A stretch of 39,496 nt of DNA from NCBI RefSeq assembly GCF_900163655.1, contig NZ_FWFG01000001.1, positions 1 to 39,496 on the forward strand, given 5' to 3'. Below the pieces are notes generated by a model, which was given only the letters and a program-made list of their open reading frames with translations, was not told the DNA's origin and ran no database searches. The translations under genes and the position numbers were made by a program. This stretch comes from Brachybacterium nesterenkovii (lineage in GTDB: Bacteria > Actinomycetota > Actinomycetes > Actinomycetales > Dermabacteraceae). Shown here piece by piece: positions 9,478 through 16,967 of the stretch; within the stretch, counting starts at the first letter, position 1; each line of letters starts with the position of its first letter.

Positions 9478-9831
9478 ATGATCGCGATGAGCGAGGACGA
9501 GTTCGCCGAGGCCGTCGACGACGCCCTCGACTCCCTGCCCGACGAGATCGCGCGCGCGATCGCCGAGGCCAACGTCGTGATCCTCATCGAGGAGGAGCCC
9601 GACGCCGGCCAGGACCTGCTGGGCCTGTACGTCGGCGTCCCGCTCGACCGCCGCTCCATGTTCGACGGCTACGCGGAGCCCGACCGGATCCTCATCTTCT
9701 CCGGGCCCCTGCGGCGCATGTGCCGCAGCCGCGCCGAGCTCGTCGCCCAGATCCGCGTCACGGTGCTGCACGAGGTCGGCCACCTGTTCGGCCTCTCCGA
9801 CGAGCGCCTGCACGAGCTCGGCTGGGGCTGA
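9478..9831 (+). CDS. Small zincin-type metallopeptidase family protein
   Basis: A 117-residue protein of the minimal gluzincin-like family (DUF1025/zincin_1 type). The C-terminal helix carries HEVGHLFGLSDERLHELGW: HExxH supplies two zinc-binding histidines and the catalytic Glu, and the downstream SDERLHELG segment is the family signature. The N-terminal half is acidic, with the family-like segment FAEAVDDALDSLPDEIA. The ATG at 9478 is chosen; a second in-frame ATG at 9487 is possible. No signal peptide is seen, so it is probably cytosolic. The substrate is unknown. The frame upstream of 9478 runs through tRNA genes and is not coding. Confidence 0.82.
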   Translation: MIAMSEDEFAEAVDDALDSLPDEIARAIAEANVVILIEEEPDAGQDLLGLYVGVPLDRRSMFDGYAEPDRILIFSGPLRRMCRSRAELVAQIRVTVLHEVGHLFGLSDERLHELGWG

Positions 9832-9848
9832 GCGGAGCCGCGCTCCGG

Positions 9849-10517
9849 TCAGGCCGGCGCGGTGTCGATGTCGGTCAGCCCCGCCTCGTGGGCGATGATC
9901 GCGATCTGCACGCGGTTGGTGCAGTCGAGCTTGGCGAAGATCTTGGAGACGTGCGCCTTGACCGTCGCCTCGCTCATGAACAGCCGCGCGCCGATCTGCG
10001 CGTTCGACAGCCCGGCGCCGACCGCGCCGAGCACCTCGGTCTCGCGCTCGGTGAGGGCGCCCAGACCGGGATGCTGCTGCGGGGCGTGCGACGGGTTGGC
10101 GTGGGAGAAGTGCGAGAGCATGCGCCGCGTGACGGTGGGGGAGAGCATCGCGTCGCCGCGCGCGACCACGTGCACGGCGTGGATCAGGTCGGTCGGCGGG
10201 GTGTCCTTGAGCAGGAAGCCGCTGGCGCCCGCCTCGAGCGCGGTGAACACGTACTCGTCCATGTCGAACGTGGTGAGCATGATGATCGCCGGGTGCTCGG
10301 CCAGCGCCGTCACCGCGCGGGTCGCGGCGATGCCGTCCATCGTCGGCATGCGCACGTCCATGAGGAGCACGTCGGGTCGGTGGCGCTGGACCAGCTCCAC
10401 GGCGCCGCTGCCGTCGCCCGCCTCTCCCACGACCTCGATGCCGGGATCGGCCCCCAGGATCATCGACAGCCCCGCCCGCACGAGCGAGTCGTCGTCCACC
10501 AGAGCCACCCTGGTCAT
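9849..10517 (-). CDS. NarL/LuxR-family response regulator
   Basis: Cytosolic DNA-binding response regulator, 222 residues. The receiver domain occupies residues 1-120, with the acidic pocket VDDD (residues 7-10), phosphoacceptor Asp54 in LLMDVRMPTMDG, a conserved Thr in MLTTF and Lys in FLLKDTPP. A LuxR-type HTH lies at about residues 155-215 (LTERETEVLGAVGAGLSN, then SEATVKAHVSKI). The ATG at 10517 overlaps the stop of the histidine kinase in an ATGA junction, so it is preferred over one six codons upstream. It is translated with its cognate kinase; target genes are unknown. Confidence 0.94.
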   Translation of the reverse strand: MTRVALVDDDSLVRAGLSMILGADPGIEVVGEAGDGSGAVELVQRHRPDVLLMDVRMPTMDGIAATRAVTALAEHPAIIMLTTFDMDEYVFTALEAGASGFLLKDTPPTDLIHAVHVVARGDAMLSPTVTRRMLSHFSHANPSHAPQQHPGLGALTERETEVLGAVGAGLSNAQIGARLFMSEATVKAHVSKIFAKLDCTNRVQIAIIAHEAGLTDIDTAPA

Positions 10518-11653
10518 GCGCTCGGCGCCGGCCACGGGATCACCGCCTTCACTGCGAATCGTCCGTCCTCGGTGGGTCCCGAGGTGATCGTCCCGCCCGC
10601 GTGCAGGACGCGGGTCTCGATTCCCGACAGGCCCATGCGGGCACCGGGCAGCTCCGTCTGGAACCCCTGGGGGAGCACGTTACTCACCTCGATGACGAGG
10701 TCGGCCCCCGGCTCGCCGATGAGGGCGACCCGGCCCGAGGTGCGGCGGGCGTGCTTGTGGATGTTGGTCAGGGGCTCCTGGACGACGCGGTAGACGGTGC
10801 GCGCCAGCACGTCGGGCACGGGATCGTCCACGAAGTCGTACAGGTCCACCTCCACGCCGGCCTCGCGCGAGGAGTCGACCAGGCGCCGCACGTCCTCCCA
10901 GGTGGGCTGGGGCGCCAGCGGCGCGCCGTCGTCGGCGCCCCGCAGCACGCCGAGGACCTGGCGCAGCTCGCTGAGGGCCTCCGTCGCGGTGGAGCGGATC
11001 AGGCCCGCGGACTCGACCACCTTCTCGCGCTCCAAGTTCGGGTTCACCTCGAGCGCACCGGCCTGCAGGGCGACGAGGGAGATCTTGTGCGCGACGATGT
11101 CGTGCATCTCGCGGGCGATGCGCGTGCGCTCGGCGCGCCGGGCCTGCTCCTCGGCGATCGCCTGGCGGCTCTCGGCCTCCTCGGCGCGTTCCCGCAGACC
11201 CGCCAGCAGCAGGCGGCGGGTGCGGGTGTTCATGCCGATCAGCAGCACGGTCCCCACGAGCAGGACGTTCACGAGGGACCAGACGGCGAGGTTCGCGGGG
11301 TCCAGGAACAGCAGGGCGAACTCGGCGCCGACCGCGGCGAGCACGGCCATCCCGATCGTCCGGGCCCGGCTGGGGGAGCGGACCGCGTAGCAGAACACGG
11401 CCCCGGCGGCGACGGTCATCGACCACGCGAGGATGTTGACCACCAGGAGGGCGGGCAGCAGCCAGCGCCAGTGGCGTCGGCGCAGCAGCAGGGCGAGCCC
11501 GGCGAGCGCCCCGATCGCGGCCTGGATGAGATCGAGGGTCGTGTGGGGCGCCGTGGGGATCAGCAGCAGGAGCTCGCCGCTGACGGCCAGGACGATCACG
11601 GCGTCGCGCCAACGTCGGCCCCGGCGGCCCGCTTCCGTCCCCATGGCGGACAC
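10514..11653 (-). CDS. DesK/NarX-type sensor histidine kinase
   Basis: Membrane sensor kinase of 379 residues. Four or five hydrophobic segments lie between residues 18 and 145. A coiled-coil linker follows (AEEAESRQAIAEEQARRAE), then the HisKA_3 H-box REMHDIVAHKISLV with phosphoacceptor His184, and a C-terminal HATPase_c domain. The N-box reads VVQEPLTNIHKHA, with Pro where many family members have Ala; the G-box is GLSGIETRVLHAGG. No extracellular sensor domain is visible, so the membrane segments probably do the sensing. Starts at 11653 or 11644 are both possible. It is coupled to the regulator downstream. Confidence 0.93.
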   Translation of the reverse strand: MSAMGTEAGRRGRRWRDAVIVLAVSGELLLLIPTAPHTTLDLIQAAIGALAGLALLLRRRHWRWLLPALLVVNILAWSMTVAAGAVFCYAVRSPSRARTIGMAVLAAVGAEFALLFLDPANLAVWSLVNVLLVGTVLLIGMNTRTRRLLLAGLRERAEEAESRQAIAEEQARRAERTRIAREMHDIVAHKISLVALQAGALEVNPNLEREKVVESAGLIRSTATEALSELRQVLGVLRGADDGAPLAPQPTWEDVRRLVDSSREAGVEVDLYDFVDDPVPDVLARTVYRVVQEPLTNIHKHARRTSGRVALIGEPGADLVIEVSNVLPQGFQTELPGARMGLSGIETRVLHAGGTITSGPTEDGRFAVKAVIPWPAPSA

Positions 11654-11782
11654 AGTAGTCGCGGCCCGGCCCTGTCGCCGGTCCGGTCACCGGCCCCGCC
11701 CGCGGCGGCGGCACGGCCCCTAGGATGGCCGGGTCCCCCGCGGCGCCTGCGGCCCGGGACGCCCCGATGTGAAGGAGACCCG

Positions 11783-13450
11783 ATGGTCACGCACCGTCCC
11801 GCCCGCCTCGCGACCGCCCTGGCGGCGTCCGCCCTCGTCCTGGCCGGCTGCGGGGTCCTTCCCTTCGGGGGCGGCACGGGAACCGGCGGCTCGGACGGCG
11901 GCGCCTCGAGCTCCGCCTCGAGCACCGACGGCTCGGCCGGCGGCGGCTCGGCGAGCGGCGGCACCGGGACGAGCGACGGCGCCCTCCCGAAGGCCGGGAC
12001 CTCCCATGCGGCGGGGCTGAAGACCGACCCCGCCGAGGACCAGGCCTACGCCTCCTACTACGGGCAGAGCATCGACTGGCAGCCCTGCGAGGACTACGCC
12101 GGCGCCCAGTGCGGCACGCTCACCGTCCCGAAGGCCTGGGACGATCCGAGCACGGGCGATCTCGAGCTCGCGATGGTCAAGGTCCCCGCCACGGGGCAGC
12201 GCACCGGGACGCTGTTCATGAACCCGGGCGGCCCCGGCGGCAGCGGCGTCTCGTTCGTCGGGGACTCCGCGACGATGATCGTCGGCTCCGACGTGCGCGA
12301 GAAGTACGACATGGTGGGCTTCGACCCCCGCGGCGTCGCCGGCTCCTCGCCCGTCCGCTGCCTCGACGACGCGCAGACCGATGAGTACCTCTCCGCGACG
12401 TACGACATGACCACCCCCGAGGGGCTCGAGGAGGGGCGCACCTGGGCCAAGACCGTCGCCGACTCCTGCGCCCAGAACTCCGGGGACCTGCTGGAGTACG
12501 TCGACACCCTCTCCGCGGCGCGGGACATGGACGTCATGCGCGCCGCCGTCGACTCCGAGAAGCTCGACTACCTGGGCTTCTCCTACGGCACCTACCTCGG
12601 CGCCACCTACGCCGACCTCTACCCCTCGCGCGCGGGCCGCATGGTGCTCGACGGCGCGATCGACCCCACCCTGACCGGCGACCAGATCGCCGAGGGCCAG
12701 GCCGGCGGCTTCGAGGTCGCCACCGAGCGCTTCGCCGCCTGGTGCGTCGAGCAGGGCAGCGAGACCTGCCCCCTCAAGGGCGACGCGACCCAGGGCGTCC
12801 AGCAGATCCGGGACTTCTTCGCCGCGACCTCGGAGCAGCCCGTCGCGACGGACGACCCGCAGCGCCCGCTCACCGGCGCGCTGGCCCGGTCCGGCGTGCT
12901 CGTCGGCCTCTACAACGACGAGAACTGGCCCTATGTGGCCCAGGGCCTCCAGGAGGCCATGACCGGCGACGGCACCCTGCTGCTGCAGCTCGCCGATATG
13001 TCGTCCGAGCGCGACGCCGACGGCACCTACGCGAGCAACGGCAGCTTCGCCATCACCGCCGTCAACTGCCTGGACCACCCCGCGGTCGAGGACGAGGCGT
13101 GGATGAAGGAGGACTCGGCGCGGATGGCGCAGGAGTACCCGACCTTCGGCCCGATGCTGGGCTACAACGGGCTCACCTGCGGCGCCTGGCCCGCCGGCCC
13201 GCTGCGCGAGCCCGCCCCGCTGGATGCGAAGGGCAGCGGTCCGATCCTCGTGGTCGGCACGACGTACGACCCGGCGACCCCGTACCCGTGGGCGCAGGCG
13301 CTCGCCGAGCAGCTCGACGACGGCCACCTCATCACCTGGAACGGTGACGGGCACACGGCGTACGGCCGCTCGGGCGGCTGCGTCGAGGACGCCGTGGACC
13401 AGTACCTGCTGGCCGGGACGGTCCCCGCCGAGGGCCTCACCTGCGAGTGA
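11783..13450 (+). CDS. Secreted lipoprotein alpha/beta hydrolase (S33, tripeptidyl-aminopeptidase-like)
   Basis: Extracellular lipid-anchored peptidase-like hydrolase, 555 residues. A lipoprotein signal peptide ends in LVLAGC (Cys23) and is followed by a Gly/Ser-rich linker to about residue 75. The alpha/beta hydrolase fold shows the oxyanion segment NPGGPGGSG, the nucleophile elbow GFSYGTYLG with Ser267, Asp496 in TTYDPATPY and His524 in GDGHTAYGRSGGC. The last part is the TAP-like C-terminal domain of Streptomyces SlpD/SlpE and tripeptidyl aminopeptidases. GAAGGAG lies just upstream of the ATG, and TAGGAT at 11721 may be its -10. It is divergent from the two-component system, which may regulate it. 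Confidence 0.92.
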   Translation: MVTHRPARLATALAASALVLAGCGVLPFGGGTGTGGSDGGASSSASSTDGSAGGGSASGGTGTSDGALPKAGTSHAAGLKTDPAEDQAYASYYGQSIDWQPCEDYAGAQCGTLTVPKAWDDPSTGDLELAMVKVPATGQRTGTLFMNPGGPGGSGVSFVGDSATMIVGSDVREKYDMVGFDPRGVAGSSPVRCLDDAQTDEYLSATYDMTTPEGLEEGRTWAKTVADSCAQNSGDLLEYVDTLSAARDMDVMRAAVDSEKLDYLGFSYGTYLGATYADLYPSRAGRMVLDGAIDPTLTGDQIAEGQAGGFEVATERFAAWCVEQGSETCPLKGDATQGVQQIRDFFAATSEQPVATDDPQRPLTGALARSGVLVGLYNDENWPYVAQGLQEAMTGDGTLLLQLADMSSERDADGTYASNGSFAITAVNCLDHPAVEDEAWMKEDSARMAQEYPTFGPMLGYNGLTCGAWPAGPLREPAPLDAKGSGPILVVGTTYDPATPYPWAQALAEQLDDGHLITWNGDGHTAYGRSGGCVEDAVDQYLLAGTVPAEGLTCE

Positions 13451-13471
13451 CGAGGGCCTCATCGGTCCGCT

Positions 13472-13500
13472 TTGCGCCCTGGCCAGGGGTCTCGTAGAGT
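13472..13500 (+). promoter_or_regulatory. Promoter of tRNA-Thr
   Basis: TTGCGC at 13472-13477 and TAGAGT at 13495-13500 are separated by 17 bp, a good housekeeping-sigma spacing. The mature tRNA starts 36 bp after the -10. Confidence 0.65.
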
Positions 13501-13535
13501 GGTCCGGTCCGCGTGCGTCCAGCGCGCGCAGGCGT

Positions 13536-13608
13536 GCCGCCTTAGCTCAGTCGGCAGAGCGATTCACTCGTAATGAATAGGTCGGGGGTTCGATTCCCCC
13601 AGGCGGCT
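13536..13608 (+). tRNA. tRNA-Thr (CGT)
   Basis: A 73-nt cloverleaf: acceptor GCCGCCT/AGGCGGC, D-arm AGCTCAGTCGGCAGAGC, anticodon loop CTCGTAA with anticodon CGT (13569-13571), T-arm GGGGGTTCGATTCCCCC and discriminator T. CCA is not encoded. It has its own promoter and terminator. Confidence 0.96.
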
Positions 13609-13617
13609 CCGCAGGTC

Positions 13618-13649
13618 AGGCCCGGTTTCCAGTGATGGGGACCGGGCCT
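13618..13649 (+). terminator. Terminator downstream of tRNA-Thr
   Basis: A 13-bp stem (13618-13630 and 13637-13649, with G-T pairs near the loop) and a 6-nt loop, starting 10 bp after the tRNA. Confidence 0.75.
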
Positions 13650-13683
13650 TCCGCATGCCGCGCCGGGGGCTTAGGCTCGGGGC

Positions 13684-14186
13684 ATGTCGGTTGCCGCAGT
13701 GCGAGCGATGGAGGAGGGGTCGGCCCCCGCCGCGGAGCGCACGGTCCTGCCCCGGGCCTTCCGGCGGACGGCTCGGGAGAACGGGGTGGAGCTGAGCGCC
13801 GCGATGGACCTGCTCGACGCGGACCTCACCCTCCTGACCTCCCTGCCCGACGAGGTGGGCGACGCGACGCGGCCGTGCTGCACGGCGGGCAGGGCACGGT
13901 CCAGACGGCGTGCGCCACGGGGGTCCCGTTCGCGGGGATCGGCCTCAGTGCGGAGCAGCGATGGAACGTGCAGTTCAGCGCGCGGCGCGGGAACGCGATC
14001 GCCGTCTCCCGGGCCCGGGTCGCGCACCCCCGCCACGGTGTGCGCCGCGCCCTGCATGGACTGCTGCACGTCGACGCGGTGCGGCGGGCCGCGCGCGAGG
14101 TCGCGCGGGAGCATGCGTCCGAGGACGGGGCCGCTCGCAGCGCGGAGATCATCGCCGCCGCGATCGTCGGCCGCATCCCGACCTGA
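13684..14186 (+). pseudogene. Remnant of a GT-B (MGT-like) glycosyltransferase
   Basis: Two pieces of one protein lie in different frames. From 13684 to about 13860 the frame reads AFRRTARENGVELSAAMDLL, then DADLTLLTSLPDEV, which looks like the end of the N-terminal domain of macrolide-type UDP-glycosyltransferases. From about 13863 another frame reads DAAVLHGGQGTVQTACATG, then VPFAGIGLSAEQRWNVQ, the nucleotide-sugar-binding C-terminal domain, ending at 14186. The normal N-terminal ~180 residues and the interdomain region are missing, and the join is out of frame. This looks like a deletion scar, not a single sequencing error. Assignment rests on motif likeness only. Confidence 0.6.
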
Positions 14187-14193
14187 TCATTTC

Positions 14194-14208
14194 CTGGACT
14201 CGGTCCAG
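14194..14208. promoter_or_regulatory. Candidate operator upstream of fur-catalase
   Basis: Perfect interrupted palindrome CTGGAC-TCG-GTCCAG, 23 bp upstream of the fur start. Its position fits self-repression by the Fur-family protein, as with catR/furA next to catalase genes in actinobacteria. The sequence alone does not identify the binding protein. Confidence 0.4.
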
Positions 14209-14230
14209 AACAGTGGCGTATGGTCGGGGC

Positions 14231-14716
14231 ATGCTGACGCAGCGTCATGATGCAGTCCTCGACTCCGGGGCGGGCCTCCTGTCCCCGGAGGATGCCGAGA
14301 CCTCGCTGCGCTCCGCCGGGCTGCGCGTGACCGCACCGCGCCTCGCGACCCTCACCGTGATCGCCGAGAACCAGCACGCCGATGCCGAGACCCTCGCCCA
14401 GGGCGTCCGCGATCGCCTTGGCGCCGTCTCCCGTCAGGCCGTCTACGACGTGCTGGCCGCGCTCACCGAGGCGGGACTCGTGCGCCGCGTGACCGTCGAC
14501 GAGCGGCGATCCCGCTACGAGCTGGCCCGCCACGACAACCACCACCACCTCATCTGCCGCTCCTGCGGCCGCATCGAGGACGTCCCGTGCGCCCTCGGCC
14601 ACGCCCCGTGCATGGACCTCGACCCCGCGCGCGGCTTCGCGCTCGAGGAGGCCGATGTCGTCTTCCGCGGCCTGTGCGCCGACTGCGCACCCACCCAGCC
14701 CCCGCACGTCGTCTGA
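14231..14716 (+). CDS. Fur-family peroxide-responsive repressor (CatR/PerR-like)
   Basis: Metal-dependent repressor of 161 residues. A winged helix spans about residues 20-90 ([19 protein letters not shown], recognition segment [20 protein letters not shown]). The dimerisation domain follows, with the metal-binding His-rich [20 protein letters not shown] and a second pair, CADC, near the C-terminus; CxxC pairs of this kind form a structural zinc site in Fur/PerR proteins. The ATG at 14231 is the first in frame after the palindrome. The catalase gene follows after 50 bp. By analogy with furA-katG and catR-catA pairs, this gene probably represses the catalase until peroxide oxidises it. Confidence 0.88.
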   Translation: MLTQRHDAVLDSGAGLLSPEDAETSLRSAGLRVTAPRLATLTVIAENQHADAETLAQGVRDRLGAVSRQAVYDVLAALTEAGLVRRVTVDERRSRYELARHDNHHHLICRSCGRIEDVPCALGHAPCMDLDPARGFALEEADVVFRGLCADCAPTQPPHVV

Positions 14717-14766
14717 CGTCCGGTCCCCGTCCACCCCGTTCGCCCCTTCTCGGAAAGGACCATCTC

Positions 14767-16338
14767 ATGGCTCAGAAGCAGGACTCACAGCACCCCGGTT
14801 TCGATCCCTCCAAGCCCTCGACCACCGCGGAGGGCGCCCCCCGCGAGTCCGATGCGCACTCGCTGTCCATCGGCCCCGACGGCCCCCTCCTGCTGCACGA
14901 CGTCGCCCTCGTGCAGAAGCTCGCGCGCTTCGACCGCGAGCGCGTCCCGGAGCGCAGCCCCCACGCCAAGGGCTCCGGCGCCTTCGGCGAGTTCGAGGTC
15001 ACGCAGGACATCTCGCAGTACACCAAGGCGAAGTTCCTCCAGCCCGGGACGAAGACGCCGATGCTCGCGCGCTTCTCGACCGTCGCCGGCGAGCTCGGCT
15101 CGCCCGACACCTGGCGCGACGTCCGCGGCTTCTCGCTGAAGTTCTACACGCAGGACGGCAACTTCGACATGGTCGGCAACAACACGCCGATCTTCTTCGT
15201 CCGCGACCCCATGAAGTTCCCCGACTTCATCCACTCCCAGAAGCGCCTGCCGGACTCCGGGCTGCGCAGCAACAACATGCAGTGGGACTTCTGGACCCTG
15301 TCCCCGGAGAGCGCCCACCAGCTCTCCTACCTCATGGGCGACCGCGGCCTCCCCGCGTCCTGGCGCCACATGAACGGCTACTCCTCGCACACCTACATGT
15401 TCATCAATGAGGCCGGCGAGAAGTTCTGGACCCAGTGGCACTTCCACAGCGATCAGGGCGTGAAGAACCTGACCAACGAGGAGGCCGGGAAGCTCGCCGG
15501 GGAGGACGCGGACTACCACCGCCGCGACCTGTTCGACGCGATCGAGCGCGGCGAGTTCCCGTCGTGGACCCTGTCGGTGCAGGTCATGCCGTACGAGGAC
15601 GCCAAGACGTACCGCTTCAACCCCTTCGACCTCACCAAGACGTGGTCCCACAAGGACTACCCGCTCATCGAGGTCGGCCGCTTCACGCTGACGCAGAACC
15701 CGTCCAACCACTTCGCGCAGATCGAGCAGGCCGCGTTCTCGCCCTCGAACATGGTCCCGGGCGTCAACGTCTCGCCCGACAAGATGCTGCTGGGCCGCGT
15801 GTTCTCCTACCCGGACGCGCAGCGCAACCGCATCGGCACCAACTTCGACCAGCTCCCGGTCAACGCCCCCGTCGTGCCCACCAACTCCTACGACAAGGAG
15901 GGGCAGATGCAGTACCACCACACCGGGAACGCGCCGGTGTACGCGCCCAACTCCTACGGGCGCGCCTACCAGGGCACGGAGCTGGCGGGCGAGGTCGACA
16001 ACGGCTGGGAGGCCGACGGCACGATGGTCCGCGCCGCCTACACCCTCCACGCCGAGGACGACGACTTCGGCCAGGCCCACACCCTGGTCCGCGACGTGTA
16101 CTCGGAGGAGGAGCGCGAGCGCCTCATCGAGACCGTGAGCGGCTCGCTGATCCCCGACGTCGAGGAGCCCGTCCTGTCGCGGGTCTTCGAGTACTGGCGC
16201 AACATCGACCAGGAGGTCGGCGAGCGCATCGAGAAGGCCTACCGCGAGGCCGTCGGCGATCAGGTCCCCGGCGGCGATCCGAAGGAGGGCACGCCGGACG
16301 CGACGCTGCCCGAGACGGACACGCACGCCGGCGCCTGA
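14767..16338 (+). CDS. katA: Monofunctional haem catalase
   Basis: Decomposes hydrogen peroxide in the cytosol. The 523 residues match small-subunit clade 3 catalases. Visible landmarks are the catalytic His66 in [11 protein letters not shown], the Asn-containing [15 protein letters not shown], the NADPH/haem region [12 protein letters not shown], and the proximal haem ligand Tyr348 in [12 protein letters not shown]. The ATG at 14767 is preceded by GGAAAGG. It follows the Fur-family gene by 50 bp and is probably co-transcribed and peroxide-inducible. A hairpin terminator lies 45 bp after the stop. Confidence 0.96.
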   Translation: MAQKQDSQHPGFDPSKPSTTAEGAPRESDAHSLSIGPDGPLLLHDVALVQKLARFDRERVPERSPHAKGSGAFGEFEVTQDISQYTKAKFLQPGTKTPMLARFSTVAGELGSPDTWRDVRGFSLKFYTQDGNFDMVGNNTPIFFVRDPMKFPDFIHSQKRLPDSGLRSNNMQWDFWTLSPESAHQLSYLMGDRGLPASWRHMNGYSSHTYMFINEAGEKFWTQWHFHSDQGVKNLTNEEAGKLAGEDADYHRRDLFDAIERGEFPSWTLSVQVMPYEDAKTYRFNPFDLTKTWSHKDYPLIEVGRFTLTQNPSNHFAQIEQAAFSPSNMVPGVNVSPDKMLLGRVFSYPDAQRNRIGTNFDQLPVNAPVVPTNSYDKEGQMQYHHTGNAPVYAPNSYGRAYQGTELAGEVDNGWEADGTMVRAAYTLHAEDDDFGQAHTLVRDVYSEEERERLIETVSGSLIPDVEEPVLSRVFEYWRNIDQEVGERIEKAYREAVGDQVPGGDPKEGTPDATLPETDTHAGA

Positions 16339-16382
16339 CGCCGATCCGCGCCGCCCGGGCGCGATCGCGCACGGGCGGCTGG

Positions 16383-16428
16383 ACGACGGAGCCCGTCCTC
16401 TCCCGGTGGAGAAAACGGGCTCCGTCGT
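16383..16428. terminator. Bidirectional terminator between katA and usp
   Basis: Perfect 14-bp inverted repeat (16383-16396 and 16415-16428) with an 18-nt loop between two convergent genes. Confidence 0.7.
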
Positions 16429-16443
16429 GCGCGGCGCGGCGCC

Positions 16444-16827
16444 TCAGACGACGAGGACGTCGCAGGGGGCGTCGATCAGCAGGCGATGGGCCGTGGTGCC
16501 CAGGATGTGGCGTGCGACCTCGCGCTCACGGCGGATGCCCACCACCACCAGCTCGGCGCGCTCCTCGGCGGCCGCGGCGATGAGGGCGTCGGCCGCATCC
16601 TTCTCGGCGTGCACCTGGCGCACGTCGACGCGGACGGGGGCGCCGCGGAGGCGCTCGCGGGCGATCTCGAGCTGATCGGGGCGCGCGTGGCGGACGTCGT
16701 CGGCGTCCTCGTCCCGGACGGCGTTGACGACGATGAGCGGCCCGCCCCGGCGCCGCGCCTCGGCGAGCGCCGCATCGAGGGCCGCGAACCCCACCGGGGT
16801 GGGGATAAATCCGACGACGACGGTCAT
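16444..16827 (-). CDS. Universal stress protein (UspA family)
   Basis: Single-domain UspA fold of 127 residues. It starts TVVVGFIPTPVGFAALDAA, the family N-terminal strand with a conserved Gly, and has the central VVNAVRDED strand. The C-terminal VVVGIRREREVARHILGTT, then LLIDAPCDVLVV, corresponds to the ATP-binding loop G-x2-G-x9-G-[ST]. The second Gly is replaced here (GIRRE), so nucleotide binding may be weakened. The ATG at 16827 leaves a 140-bp divergent gap to the next gene. Confidence 0.85.
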   Translation of the reverse strand: MTVVVGFIPTPVGFAALDAALAEARRRGGPLIVVNAVRDEDADDVRHARPDQLEIARERLRGAPVRVDVRQVHAEKDAADALIAAAAEERAELVVVGIRREREVARHILGTTAHRLLIDAPCDVLVV

Positions 16828-16967
16828 GCGGAGCCTCCTGGGGGTCGACCTGACCGGATCCTATGCCGCCCGCCTGCTCGGTGCGCCATCCAGGGCACTT
16901 CGCGGTAGCCTCTCGGGTGCGCGCGGGCACGTGAACCGCGGCAGGAGCGGAGGAGGCGCAGCGACGC

